The notes: generated by a model not told the origin, from the sequence alone. A stretch of DNA of 64,000 bases from Beta vulgaris subsp. vulgaris (GCF_026745355.1 NC_079205.1:60130593-60194592); one strand, 5' to 3'; positions 37,273 to 49,215 are shown, numbered from the stretch's first letter. Program-made: numbers and translations.

Positions 37273-38781
37273 TGATATGTCTATTTTATATAGAATTTTA
37301 CCCCCATTTCCCATGGATTATTGGTATTAATTGCGCTCTTCGGAGCCCTTTTTAGTACTAATGTGTGTCTTGTAGTGTGGTTGTGTTTTCAGATTGATTT
37401 TGTAGGAATAAGCTATTTTGGTGCATTTCCTAATCTTTGAATCGCTACATGAGACAAGAAGTCGGGACGTGCAAAATCTCACATTGAGCCAAAAACCTGG
37501 AACCGCCCGACCGGCGGCAATCGCCCCGGTGGTCGGGCGATTCTTACTTAGTCAGAATCGATGCTGAACTCCAAGTGAAATTTGCTCCCGCGCCCGACCG
37601 GGCGAAATCCGCCCGGGGGTCGGGCGAACCTTACTTAGCGCATTTTCAGAAAGTTAAGCTGCCAGGCAAACTTACATGTGGGCCCGACCGGGCGAAATCC
37701 GCCCGGGCGGTCGGGCGAGCGAGATAATGTCTGAAAGGCGCCCGGCCAGGCGCGACGAAGGAAAGACACCTGACGACCGCCGACCGGGCGAAATCCGCCC
37801 GACCGGTCGGGCGGACGATTTTTGGCTTTTGAGCGCGTGTTGCGCCGGATTTGCAGACATATAAATACTATTTTATTAGAGTTAAAAACTACGCCTTTTT
37901 ACTAGAGAATACATTTTATAACTTTTTAGAGAGCTTTTGAGTTTATTCCTTGTTGAACATTGATTACTACGCTTTGATTCCTTCAAGTAAAGACTAAGTT
38001 TTCTTAATCTCTTCTTTCCTTTCATTATTATCATGTCTTTTAATTTGTTCATTATTTGTTTTGCTATTTCAATTATGTGTGAGTAGTCCATTAATCTAGG
38101 GTTAAGTAAAACCCTAGCAATGATTTAATATATGAATTCTTCCATTAATCCCAAGTTTATATGATCAATTGTTCTTGTTTGATTGGATTGTTCTTATGCT
38201 CATTATCATACTAGGGATAGGTGATTTTGATTTGACTCCGTATATCTTATTTTCAATGGGAATTGAATCTAGATGGTTTTGTTGATCCAATCAATGGTAT
38301 GAATATCTTCTATGGGAATAGTTAGATGGGATTGCTAGGAATTTAATTGTGATGCTATGCTTAATGCCTCTTTCTTGCATGATTCTATGGGACTATGTTT
38401 GATTGCTTGTTTAGAGTAGCCATTGGTACTCGGGAGAGGTCTTTGGTAGTTATAGGGTGCATTACTCCTCTTGAACCATTGATTATGTCTATTTGGGATG
38501 AAAATTATTCATGTATTGGTCATGCTAGTGGTGATGCTTAATTCTAGATGTTTTAATTAACTGATTATACCTTGTGCGTTTCTAGTGATTGTCGTAGTTT
38601 ACTGTTAGAATTAGTTCAACACCCCTTTCATCATTGTTTGTCACTCGTTTAGTTAGATTGAGTCAAGATATCTAGTGTTTGATGTTGTTTGTCCCTGTGG
38701 ATTCGACCCTGACTTGCTCTGCTACATAGTTGGGTAGTTGGTTAGGTAATTACTTTTGATAGGTGCGCGACACGCCTACCA
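37273..38781 (+). repeat. 3' LTR, full length about 1509 bp
   Basis: It begins TGATATGTC and ends ...CGCCTACCA. It carries the four GC hairpin units in its first 540 bp, then a TATA-like box (CATATAAATACT, 37856-37867) that probably marks the U3/R promoter. Compared with the 5' copy the shared ~580 bp differ mostly by losses of one to three bases. The last 75 bp are the source of the inverted repeat at 28663-28729. Confidence 0.87.
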
Positions 38782-38850
38782 GGGATCCGAACCTGTGACC
38801 TATTATTCACAGCACCTCAATCTTAACCACTAGGCCAAGATATCCTTGAG
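38782..38850 (-). repeat. tRNA-derived SINE remnant (RNA polymerase III box A and box B)
   Basis: On the minus strand it reads TTGGCCTAGTGGTTAAGA (box A-like) and, 35-40 bases later, CAGGTTCGGATCC (box B-like). This is the pattern of a tRNA-derived SINE head rather than a full tRNA gene, as the acceptor stem does not close. The retrotransposon lies immediately beside it; the remaining part is at 28055-28077. Confidence 0.65.
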
Positions 38851-40651
38851 TAAAAAAATTTTGTCATGGTACTTTGATGAACAATTTCCTTGAATAATAA
38901 AAATAAAAAATCCATTTGAATTGGAATATTTTTTTACAGTAATGCATTGGAATGAAACCTATTTACAATATATATTTTTGACTATTTTAGGTTCGCTCTC
39001 GCAATAGGAAGTTGGTCTAGTTTTTCTTTTCTTGGTCCAAAAAAAAATATTATTGACCATTTCAATTTGTGTAAAACTTTGCGTACTTTTTTTGACTCTG
39101 ATGTAAGTTGCAACTGAAAGTAGTGACATCAAGTTAGAGTCACGATATGCATCACATATAATCTAGTATAGTATTGAGTTGAAGTTAAATTTTTGTATAG
39201 TATGTTATTGGGATGAAATTAGGGTTGTTAATGAAAGTTAAGGTGAGACTCATAAAAAGATATACTTTTTACTTTTTTTTAATCTAAATATATTTCTTTT
39301 ATTTTTAATCTACACATTATTACATTTTCTTATCTTGGTCATATGTCTCATCTACTTTCTCATCTTTTTTCTAAACACATCATTCCCTTTTTCATCTAAC
39401 CCACATTTTAGTTTCTCTCTCATATTTTTGGGCTTACTCCTTGGTTCTAACCCAAAGTGAAATGAGTATACGGAAAACAAGCAAGGAGTTCTGTACCAAT
39501 ATATAGGGTTGTAATATAAAGTGTGATTAAATTTGTGACAAATGATGCAAATGCAACTAGTTTGATCTTGATAATAATCATAAGTTTATTTAATTATGGA
39601 TTTGGTTAATATTGAGAGTTAACAAGATGTTCAAAAGCTTAATTAGCTCAAAGCCAGATTGTAATAAACGTGGATAAGCAAGGATTCGAGCTTACAAGCA
39701 AGTTATACTTGTGTTCTAAAGCTAAAGCTCTTTTCGTTATGAACTTAATTAGTGTTTTAATCTTACTTAATATTTTCTTATTTTGGTTAAGTAGGATTAA
39801 TTAGGTTTACTACTTGCTAAGTATCCTAGAGTCAGTTAAACAAGCTTTAAACAAGCTTAACTAAGATGAGTTTTGCTGTAACACTTATAACATTTTTTCT
39901 TACGCTTTTATTCTGATTTTTGTAAGGTGCTTAGTCACCTAGGTGGTTAAACAAGTAGCTTACCAAGTATGATGCCGCTGCTTGCTAAATAACCACTTAA
40001 TAGCTTTCTTAAGCTTGAAGAAAGTTGAAAAGTCAACAAAAGGGACAAACTGTGAATGAAGCTGATCGTTCTTGTAATAAGGTGGCTCACTCAATGGCTC
40101 AACTCTCTCTATCCTATGAAGAGATGAGGGTGTGGATGGAGGATCACCCTCCTGAATTGTTGTCCCTTGTCCTTGCTGACAAGGTTTTGATTCCTTAATA
40201 TATTGGTTCCTGTTTCTCGTCAAAAAGAGTAGGATTGGGAAGCAACATTCCGTCATGATCTTGAGGCGTGTGACGCACTGTGACCTATAGTTGGAAAGCC
40301 CTAATTAATCCTCGGATACTTAGCACTAGTTATGATCACAAAATTGATAATCGTTAATCATTAATGACACATGCGAATTATCAATAACTTGAGGGATATA
40401 CAATGAATTTTGAAAACGTCAAGGGTATATTGTGAATAAAAAAAAATTGTCGGAAGTATATGGTGAAAAATCCATAATTCGGGGTATTTATAGGTGATTA
40501 ACCGCACTAACACAACACATCCGTTCAATAATCGAAAGAATCAGTTCGCTCTTTTTGCGAACCGTAACAGTTTACAATTATCGCCTAGCGCTTAACCATC
40601 TTTTCCGTCCGTTTTTTCGGTTAACCATTTACCGTTATTTAAGTTATACTA

Positions 40652-40913
40652 CTCCCTCCATTCTGTTTTAAATGAAACATTAGGTGACCGTGAAATGACA
40701 CTATTCATTGATTAATTTTGACTCCAATTTATCGCCATTATATAAAGAAAACACATAGTCAAGTGAGATCTGGTTAAATTCTTCTCGATGAATACTATCA
40801 AATTGTAACTTTTTATATTTTTTACGTGTGCACAAATAAAGATATTAATGATTAATAAAGTGTGTTGAGTTGCGTGAAAAACCAAACGTTTTATTTAAAA
40901 CAAAACGAATAAG
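40652..40913. mobile_element. Stowaway-like MITE, degraded right end
   Basis: The left end CTCCCTCCATTCTGTTTTAA follows TA. The reversed right end (CTTATTCGTTTTGTTTTAAA) matches it over most of 30 bp. The terminal GGAGGGAG is degraded at the right but is still followed by TA. Confidence 0.65.
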
Positions 40914-41001
40914 TATTATATTTTACATAATATAAATATATATTTTCTATTTTTTTATGCATATACTTTAATATTATAAGTCTATTTTTATATAAAATAT
41001 A

Positions 41002-41240
41002 CTCCCTTTGTTTTTTTTTTATCTTTCTTAATTTCTTGTGCATATCTCTTGATGCACCTCTATAAAGTTAAATATCTTTCATTATATATTAGTGAATATT
41101 ATAACAATTGAATATTAATAAAGTACTAATTAGAACGAATTAAACTGAACACCACATGACTATTTTTTCTTATAAATTGTAAGCTATTAAAGATTCTCCC
41201 TATAAATAGTGTCAAGATTCCAAGTAAAGTAGATAATAGA
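41002..41240. mobile_element. Truncated Stowaway-like MITE with shared core
   Basis: The left end CTCCCTTTGTTTTTTTTTTA follows TA. The interior repeats the core also seen at 22165-22434 (…TTAGTGAATATTATAACAAT… and the CCACATGACTAT block). I cannot find a matching right terminus, so the copy seems cut. Confidence 0.6.
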
Positions 41241-41827
41241 TCCATTAAAAAACATAACAATACTAAAAATTTACTCCATTTCCTAATTATATTGTTTATA
41301 TTAGTACTAAAGTTTCCAAAGAATCATATACTTCCTCTAATTAGTAATGAATATTAGAATTAATGTAATTGTTGGAAAAAGTTTCAAAATAATTAAATAG
41401 AAGAAAAAGTAACTTGGTTTTTCGGTTAACTGTTTACCCAAAAATCATAACCGTAAATATACCGTTTAATAGTTCTATCGGTTCGATAACGGTACCATTA
41501 AAACTTTTTTTACGGGTACGTTTTATCACCCATTTATACCAGTTTTTCAATTTCGCTTTTTTATGAACAATACTCTTAGTTGTAAAGATCGTGACATGAA
41601 TTTTTGAAGATAATACACATACAAGCTGGCAATACAATGTTTATAGCCTTCAAGTATTCAGCACAATCAAGAGAAAGAACTAAAGGAGCCTCAACCGAGC
41701 ACCTTTAGTACAAATTACAGAGATCAATATTACACAAGCTCGATGAACATAAATGTCCCAAATAGATGTATTTGAATCTGAAAGCTTAATTTTTTTGTTC
41801 TTGAAAGAGAAATTACCTTGATGACAA

Positions 41828-44800
41828 TCAACAAAGGAAAATCTGATAATCTGGGGATTTGCTACCCACATCTAGGTAGTTGACATCAACAGCTACTTCT
41901 CCCAAAAACTCTGTTAAGATTAAAACTTATAATCGTACGATTCTTTTACAATGGGAAAAGAGAGTTGAAGGCAACAAATAAAAAAAGCCAAACCTTCGTA
42001 TAATGTCCGTGCAATTTGCACGTAATCAGGTATGAGATCTCTGTATATAATTCCATCCGGACGAGCATCCAAAACAACCAAGACACCTAATAGAAAGAAA
42101 ATTAAAACCTAGTCAGTGATCTAGTAGTTGACCTCCATTGTAATGCAGGGAAACAGTAGAATTTAGAGTTAGCATAGTGATGCTATCTCAATTTCCAGAG
42201 ATCCCCACCCACCTGCATAACAAGCTCCAAGAAAAAGTACACATGATAGTATATGCAAATATATTCGGTTTTGGATATAGAGTATAACAAGCTCATGTGA
42301 ATCTTAATGTGACAAGGTAAAAAAAAAAGAGAGTAGGAAGAAATGTGAATGTACCAGGTGCAACCCAAGCTTTACTCGAATTGCTTGGCATTGGAGCCAA
42401 CCAAAGAATATTCCTTAAGTTCATTGTACTGTCGTAAGCTACATCAGATCCTGAAAATGATAGTGTGATTTTAGAGAACTTAAACCATTATAATTAGGTA
42501 CAATTTATATTGACTATTGGGAGAACCAAGGTAGTGTCCTATTCTAATTCATTTCGGAAAAATCAATGTCAGATAAATATTTGAGTTTTTTGTGGGGAAC
42601 TAGGGATATACCAAGGTAATAGGGCATTTTGTGGGGATATACTTCACTAATTTTTTTTTGTGGGGATATAACAACCAAAATTTAATTTATGTTAAAAGGT
42701 ACCAAAAACACTATTTTCGACGAGAAAGTCAAAAACTCTTCCCCATAGTTGGATTTACTCAAGGATTGAGAGAGATCGATCATAGTTTAAACAAGGGTTT
42801 GCATGTAAGAGAGGTTTGTTACAGTGGCTGACCTGTTTGGCAGTACCCCATGTTCAATGGGAAGACTTTTTTCTCATAGGCTGGGTATTCCTTGGCATGA
42901 AACCTGCCCATTTTGGCAGATAGACGACAAAAGGTGAGCAAGAACCACTTTGTGAATAAAAAGATCAGGAGTTCAACAACAAACTAACGAACAGAAAAAA
43001 GAACCAATAACACTATTATATCAGTGAAAATATCCCCACCCCCCGGAAGATAGAAGAAAGGAACTTACTTGCTTATTCCTCAAGTTACTTCTAACTAACT
43101 AATTATGCAATACGAAGAGTGCCCTAGGCGTATTCATTAAAGAACGTTTACATGCCTCTAAATAGCATTTACAATCCGTTGAACTGAAGTAGAGAGTCAT
43201 AAAATTTTTATTGCTTGATTGTTAGACCTATGTGAAAATTCCGAAGTTGATTTTGGAGAAACAGATCGAACTAAAACACATCCTTGATTCAGCCTAAAAC
43301 CTCTTCGCTCTTTGTATACACTTTACACAGTTTTGTCAGGTGAACAGAGGTTCTAGAGAAGCCAAGCCACTGAAGCCATTGCACAGGAACTCAAATTTAG
43401 GTCAGAAAAATGATTTTCTAGATGTTGAGAATATAGACAATGTCAATACATATGACACCATAATACCCAGATAAAATTGAAAATAAAACAGACCATCAAG
43501 TGGAAACCCAAAATATATACAATCGGAGAAGATAACAATCAAAATCGATAGTATGATTTCTAAATTCAATATTTAGGCTATGTGCAGAGCATCTGTTAGA
43601 TATCGTTTGATTATCATTTCTATATAATCACGATGTTTGGTTTTGTAATAGGGAGTCGAGATCTAATTGCTTAAAAAAACATACCACCATCAGCTGTTGA
43701 AACCATTTTTTAGACACTAAGTCAGTTTCAACAGCTGATGGTGGTATGTTTTTTAAGCAATTAGATCTCGACTCCCTATTACAAAACCAAACATCGTGAT
43801 TATATAGAAATGATAATCAAACGATATCTAACAGATGCTCTGCACATAGCCTAAATATTGAATTTAGAAATCATACTATCGATTTTGATTGTAACTTATT
43901 CTTTAATGCTCCACAAAGATATAATCACACTGCAGCTCTAGTTATAGCTCTGATCAATATGTCCACTGTGCAAAAACTGGAGACAGGACAGGCTGCCCTT
44001 TCTACTATGCTCATTTCTTGAGCAGTATAGTTGGACCGGAACTTTAACTTACAATATTCCAAGTCTTCCAGTATCTTTGGCAAGAAAGAGGTGACCATGA
44101 AAAAAGTCATAACGACTCAATGAAACATTCAGTCCCACACTTGGACCGCAGGAAGCAATCATTTCAAATAAGAAAACAAGGTAGGCATTCAACTCCTGCA
44201 AATGGAATAATATCTCACATGTGAAGAACAAATGAAACTATAGTCATAAAAGAGAATAAGATACGTCGTGCAGTTTGTACAAACCTCATTCATGAAGTTC
44301 CAGCCATAAGGAGTTCTAGTGAGCTCGCACCTACATTCCTTTGATCCTTCAACATCAGGCACCTATTATAAGACCATTACACTTAGAATTTTAGATACAA
44401 GGTTCGAATTTAGCCTAAATTAGATATCTATCAGTAGCATAGGCTAGCATAACATTATGTAGTGTTTGGAGTTCATCACTAAGAGCAACTTCCTGATTTC
44501 TTTCAACATTTTCACTAAAGTTTGTGCGCATGTTCCCCTCGAGTTGAATACATCATGGTGTATAAATTGTTTAGCCCCCAATAGTTGTTCTTTTTCACTC
44601 TTAAATTCGTTAGCGAGATTCCTTTGTAAATGATTAATAACCCCCAAGTCCCAAGAGCATACCCCTAGGCCCTAAGGCACTTTGATCCTTAAGTGATAGG
44701 GTGTTATTGGCATAAGCAAAGTTTAGGGAATTTTTTACTTACTAGCATAATTTATTGACAACTACCTTATATACTACAGCCATTCTTTTAAGTTGGTTAC

Positions 44801-46279
44801 TTACAAGCATATTATGGCAACAGGAGAGAGGTGGTGTTGTTTGCAGTAAAGTAAGAAAATGTGGAGGAGAGAGGTAGTAATGTATGGGTAATGGAAAATA
44901 TACGGCCAAGCAGAGCATCAACATAGTTAATCATGCAACAAATTCCCCTAATTCCGACAAGAATGTCGTCGGTGATGGAGAATATGACAAAGTTACGAGC
45001 GGTAACAAAGATCTGAGTCACTCGATGAGGGGAGAAGCAGTTGTTGAGAGATCTAACAACAAGAAATTATTGCAATTGTCTAATCGAAATCCGCCAATTC
45101 AGACTCAAAAGGTGGTAGACACACCGAATAAACATTCCAGGCCACAGTACAGACAGCATTGAGTGTTCCAATTGAAAATTTTCAACTTTGGAATTGAAAT
45201 TGCACTCACTTTCCAAACACCACCCGAAATTTGAAATGATGGGTTTATAATTCTGAGTTTTTGCCAAACAAGTTACTTGGAATTGGATATTAGGATTTCA
45301 ATTGCTGGATTTGAAATGAAATTTTGATCCCAAACACTAACTAAGATACTTTGCATACTAAACGCAGAAAACAAGCTCAAAAATCAATTTACCGAATCCT
45401 GCAGAGAAACTAATTACTGTCAAATGTGTAAACTAAACTGTAACCTATGTTACTTCGACATCTTCATTTACCTCAAGAATCGCATATAGTATCGCGTCCA
45501 AAATGGCACTTTGATACTTCATTTCAAACTAAAAACTTGACTCTTTTCTACAAAATAGCCGAGTCCGACACTTAGACACCGGTATCCCTAGTGGACACTT
45601 CATCCGTGTATGAGTAACATTGATTATAATTGACAATCACCCGAGAAAAAAACCTAATTAACATTCGATTAACTAAGTCCTCATCTTTGAGATCACAAAA
45701 CCTAAATTCTGCTTCTTCATTTCCATTTGTTTTGTAAAAAAAAAAAATCATACATCACGCAATTCACAAAAAAGATAGTACAATGCAAAAACTCACAGGT
45801 ATAATCGTCGGATCTAGAGCACGATGAATAACACCAGGATCACCACCAGAATCAACAGAAAGCCGAGCGAGTTCCAAAACCGGCGTAGGCGGCCACCAAA
45901 TCAACTCATTTTCTTCATTCTCTCTCCTTTGACCAACACCACTAATCATTGACCTTCGTTTGACCAAAACATCATCCTCTAATTTCGCATCAAAAGGAAC
46001 AAGGAATTTGAAGCAAGACCAAATATCTCGCGCTTCATTAAAATCAACCTTGGAAGCTTGATCTTTAGGACCGAGGAGAGAGAGAAGGTCTGCAACTGTA
46101 GCTTTGTGAGTTCGTGCAGGAAGAAATCGAGAGGAGATAGAAAATGGTAAGGATGAAGATGATGACGATGATTTAGGGTTTGATGAGAAAGAGGAAGAAA
46201 ATGAAGAAGAAGTAGAAGTGAAGGAGAGAGAAAAAAGTAGCGCCAGTTTGAGTGTGTTGGAGAGAGAGGGGAACTTCAT
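41828..46279 (-). CDS. Conserved plant protein of unknown function, complete, 348 aa, seven exons
   Basis: Joined coding exons: 46279-45797, 44362-44285, 44195-44053, 42903-42833, 42450-42355, 42086-41994, 41910-41828. They total 1047 nt, with GT-AG junctions throughout and phase kept. Start ATG 46279, stop TGA 41830-41828. After a Ser-rich, partly hydrophobic N-terminus (about residues 1-50, possibly a targeting sequence) come ATVADLLSLLGPKDQA, ELIWWPPTPVLELARL, DSGGDPGVIHRALDP, GPSVGLNVSLSRYDFFHGH, FHAKEYPAY and NLRNILWLAPMP, ending DYQIFLC. The sequence is strongly like a family I remember from many land plants, sometimes labelled 'erythronate-4-phosphate dehydrogenase family'. I see no Rossmann GxGxxG motif to support that label. 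No catalytic motif is evident. The intron between exons 3 and 4 holds a 358-bp palindrome. Confidence 0.88.
43535..43892. repeat. 358-bp near-perfect palindrome inside an intron
   Basis: The left arm 43535-43703 and right arm 43725-43892 are reverse complements. The only difference I find is a 7-A versus 6-T run. The loop is 21 bases (43704-43724). It lies between exons 3 and 4 of the 348-aa protein gene, so the pre-mRNA could fold into a hairpin of about 168 bp. No protein, transposase end or target duplication is visible. Confidence 0.95.
45162..45338. mobile_element. Possible hAT-like MITE in the first intron
   Basis: The left end AGTGTTCCAATTGAAAATTT and the reversed right end AGTGTTTGGGATCAAAATTT are similar, with a 177-bp non-coding interior. 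No clean target duplication. It lies in intron 1 of the 348-aa protein gene. Confidence 0.4.
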
Positions 46280-46472
46280 TTGTGTTAAAGTGTGGCTTAT
46301 CCTCTTCTATATTTGTGCTTTCTCTCTCCTTCCTCTGCTTTTTTTGGTTTCCTTCTCTTTCCCGGGTTTAATTTTATTATTATGTACTGCTAATACTGGT
46401 AACTTGGCGTGAATGGTTTTTTAATTCACATGAGTCACGAAGATAATATAAATTACAAAAAATAGAAGGGGG

Positions 46473-46545
46473 ATTCGAATTTATGAGTTTGTGATCTATC
46501 ATTCATAGTACCTCTATCTTAACCATTAGGCCAAAAACATTCTTG
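46473..46545 (-). repeat. Second tRNA-derived SINE remnant
   Basis: On the minus strand: TTTGGCCTAATGGTTAAGAT (box A-like) and, downstream, AAATTCGAATCCCCC (box B-like). It aligns along its length with the remnant at 38782-38850, including the segment between the boxes, so both come from one SINE family. Confidence 0.62.
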
Positions 46546-46857
46546 ATATGATGTGAATTGTGATTGTATAAGATGTCATTGTCATTTGTTTTTGTTTTAT
46601 TTGATTTAACGGGATTTTCTTGTCTCTAGCTAGTAAGAAATTGCACAAATCGAGTGAAACTATATCTTAACCTAAAAAAACTATGTACTTTTTTCGTTTT
46701 AATTTGGATGATATAATGGAGAAGTTTTATGAAAGGTATACAGAGAAAGTGGGAAATATTTTGAAACAAACAGAATAAAAAGATTGTAAATTGAAAGATG
46801 GTAAATAACTGAAATTTTCTTTCTTCATGTTGTGTATATTGCAACTTACGACAAATA

Positions 46858-46859
<2 letters not shown>

Positions 46860-46911
<52 letters not shown>
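46860..46911. repeat. (TA)n microsatellite
   Basis: About 25 uninterrupted TA units followed by TTTAATATATATA. Confidence 0.95.
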
Positions 46912-46912
<1 letters not shown>

Positions 46913-46936
46913 ATATATATATAAAATAAAAAATTT

Positions 46937-47400
46937 CAAACTCAACTTCAATGGCTTGATTCATGGATCTTCTGCTGCAACAGATGTTATCATCAGGGAT
47001 TCTGATGGAGACCTTCACAAAGCCGCAACTTTCATTCAATTTTCATTGTTGAAGCTATTGCTCTTCAACAAGGGATTCACCTAGTTATCCAAAAAAAACA
47101 TTTGCCACATCCACATAAAAGCTGATGACCTTATGGTCATCAATTCAGTAAAAATTATTTGGTCTCCTTTTTGGCAGATTCCTCATATCATCAAGGATAT
47201 TCAAGCTTTACTTTGTTCCTTCACTTCGTGGGTATTCATTATGTTTACCGTGAAGCAAACAAAACAAGAAATTAGATCGCCATGTCGGACATTTAATTGA
47301 TCATTCTCAGTTAAATATAGAAAATTGTACTCATCCTAGTCTTCATTTTATACATGTAAACAATACAGTTGAAGTTCCAGTTGTGCGGAACGACTTTTAA
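46937..47400 (+). pseudogene. RNase H-like (RVT_3) fragment of a retroelement, frameshifted
   Basis: Across several frames one reads LNFNGLIHGSSAATDVIIRD, then AIALQQGIHLVIQ, DDLMVINSVKIIWSPFWQIP, HYVYREANK and HVGHLIDH, ending at TAA 47400. This is the order of the plant RNase H-like domain found at the end of LINE-type reverse transcriptases and in related solo genes. At least three frameshifts and an in-frame stop break it. No reverse transcriptase lies upstream, so only the tail survives. Confidence 0.72.
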
Positions 47401-48842
47401 CCCTTCATTTTTCCTTACCTTCATAAAAAATAAAAACCTACTATATAGGTTTTGGGAAATATGTCGCCAAATATTAAATGCATCGGTGTTCATCTTTGAC
47501 TTATAACAAGAAAGAAATGAAAGTTTTGATTCTCATGTTTGTTTAGTTAGGGGAGGGAATCGAGCAGTGGCGGCAGTGGCGGATTCAGGATTTTGCATAT
47601 GGTGGTTCATCACCAATTATCGATCACCATCAACTAATGACTTCTTCCTTTTAAAAGTCAAATCCCTTTCATTATTGCAATACTTTAATTAGTAAGTTCT
47701 TTCTTGCTCTCATTAGATTAATTTCAATAGAAATGCCATCTCATAAAAGGCAACAACAATAACTAATTCGTCAGAGTGAGAGTTCGAGAGATGCTTATGG
47801 CTTACGGAGTTACAAAAACCTAATTTGTCGGAAGTTTTCCATCCCGACTCTTTTTGGTTGGACGAAAAATCATTCTCTAAGAACCCAAAGGTAGATTTTC
47901 AATGTAAGGTAGAAAAATATTTCCTCTTATACAAAAACTTATTTTCAGTCATTCGAAAAACTATATTTCAAGCTTTATAAACCAAACAAAGAAAAACGGA
48001 TTAGTATTATGAAAAAACGCTTTCATTCCAATTACCAAACAAAGCTTAACTACTTCACAAAATCGAAACTTGAATCAAACACCCTAAACCCCAAACCCCA
48101 AATCCCAAAATTCACTCTCACTCAATGAGCCAACTTCCCCCATAATCAAACATGAACATAAAATTACAAAATTCTAACTTACAAAAAATTCCAACAAATA
48201 CGTTATTTCCTTTTCGGCTTTCCCCACATAAGTATATCACCCACTTTGCCATTCCTTTCTCCATTTTCCTCCCATTCTCTCTCCTCCTGCATTTTCACTC
48301 TTTACAAAGCAAAACTAGAGCAATAATGTTGGAAATAATTGTTGAGAGTGACAGAGTCACCAAATACTGATAATCACAAATTGATTATTAACGAAACCTA
48401 ATTCATTGACAGTGGCAACATCAGTCGACGAGTTTGGTCGGCACCGAAGTGATATGCGTGGGTTTCTATTTTGAGAAAAGAGGAATTAAACTATAAGTTT
48501 TTTTTTGGTATGGTGGTGCACGTGCACCAGGGTGGTGTGAACTACATCCGCCCCTGAGAGTATTTCAAAATTGAAGGACTACAAAATGAGACAAAAAATA
48601 TCTAATATTAAAAATTTTACAACGCAAAAATTAGGAGGCGAAAAAACCTAACATACATAATAAAGACTCTAATTGATTTCTTGCCATCGAATCCCCAACA
48701 AAAGCTATGTGTTTTCATTCAAAAATCCCCATTTGTATAGTCACAAGTTGATGAGATGTCATCACTACCCTTCCCTTTTAGTAAAACCCCATTTTCACTT
48801 TCCTTTTCCGCTTAAGAAAAGAGAAAAAATTGATACTACGAC

Positions 48843-49215
48843 TATATTTAGTTTACCTTATTTTTGCTTATTTCGGGTCAGATAAAAAAAAATAAGTTCA
48901 GATCAAATAAGTTCAGATCAAATCAGTTCAGATCAAATCAGTTCAGATCATGCTTATATTTAAAAATCATTATTACTATTAAATATCTTTCATTACATAT
49001 TAGTAAAAATTATAATAATTGAATATTAATCAAGTACTCATTGAGACGAATCAAATAAGACCCCACATAATTATATTTTTTCTTATATATTGAGAAAAAT
49101 CTAAAAGATAAGATCTTGTAAATCATATCAGATCAGTTCAAATCAGATCAGATCAGAAAAAATAAGTTCAAATCAGATAAGTTCAGATCAGAAAATTTCA
49201 AGTGAACTAAACATA
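48843..49215. mobile_element. GATCA-rich MITE, copy 1
   Basis: The ends TATATTTAGTTTACCTTATT and the reversed right end TATGTTTAGTTCACTTGAAA are inverted repeats. The flanks inside are filled with irregular repeats of TTCAGATCAAAT and CAGATCAGATCAG. The centre holds the same core (…TTAGTAAAAATTATAATAAT…) found in the Stowaway copies at 22.2 and 41.0 kb. Non-coding. Confidence 0.72.

Larger units (their letters stand above)
28078..38781 (+). mobile_element. Decayed Athila-type Ty3/Gypsy LTR retrotransposon, 10.7 kb
   Basis: LTRs start TGATATGTC at 28078 and 37273. The right LTR ends ...CGCCTACCA at 38781, giving TG...CA termini. Flanks AGGAT (28073-28077) and GGGAT (38782-38786) match at 4 of 5 positions, as for a slightly decayed 5-bp target duplication. 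The order gag, protease, reverse transcriptase, RNase H, integrase, then a long extra region with an ORF before the 3' LTR is that of the Athila branch of Ty3/Gypsy elements. All the coding parts are broken by several frameshifts. The 5' LTR is incomplete and rearranged. The right flank is tRNA-like SINE sequence, so the element landed inside a SINE remnant. Confidence 0.88.
38851..41827. other. Intergenic, 3 kb, AT-rich with MITE remnants
   Basis: No gene recognised. Contains the Stowaway-like pieces at 40652-40913 and 41002-41240. The part 41640-41827 follows the stop codon of the next gene and is probably its 3' untranslated region. Confidence 0.5.
46280..48842. other. Intergenic with SINE remnant, TA microsatellite and an RNase H fragment
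   Basis: The first ~150 bp are the promoter and leader of the 348-aa protein gene. Then come a second tRNA-like SINE remnant, a TA microsatellite and a broken RNase H-like sequence, listed separately. From 47500 to 48842 I recognise nothing; the CCCTAAACCCC-like run at 48080-48105 is too short and irregular to be telomeric. Confidence 0.5.

Noticed and set aside
38782..38850. A functional tRNA gene
   Set aside because: Box A and box B are recognisable but the acceptor and anticodon stems do not fold, and a diverged relative occurs at 46473-46545; a SINE remnant fits better.
48080..48106. Telomere-like CCCTAAACCCCAAACCCC run
   Set aside because: Fewer than four irregular units; no sign of a chromosome end or long interstitial array.
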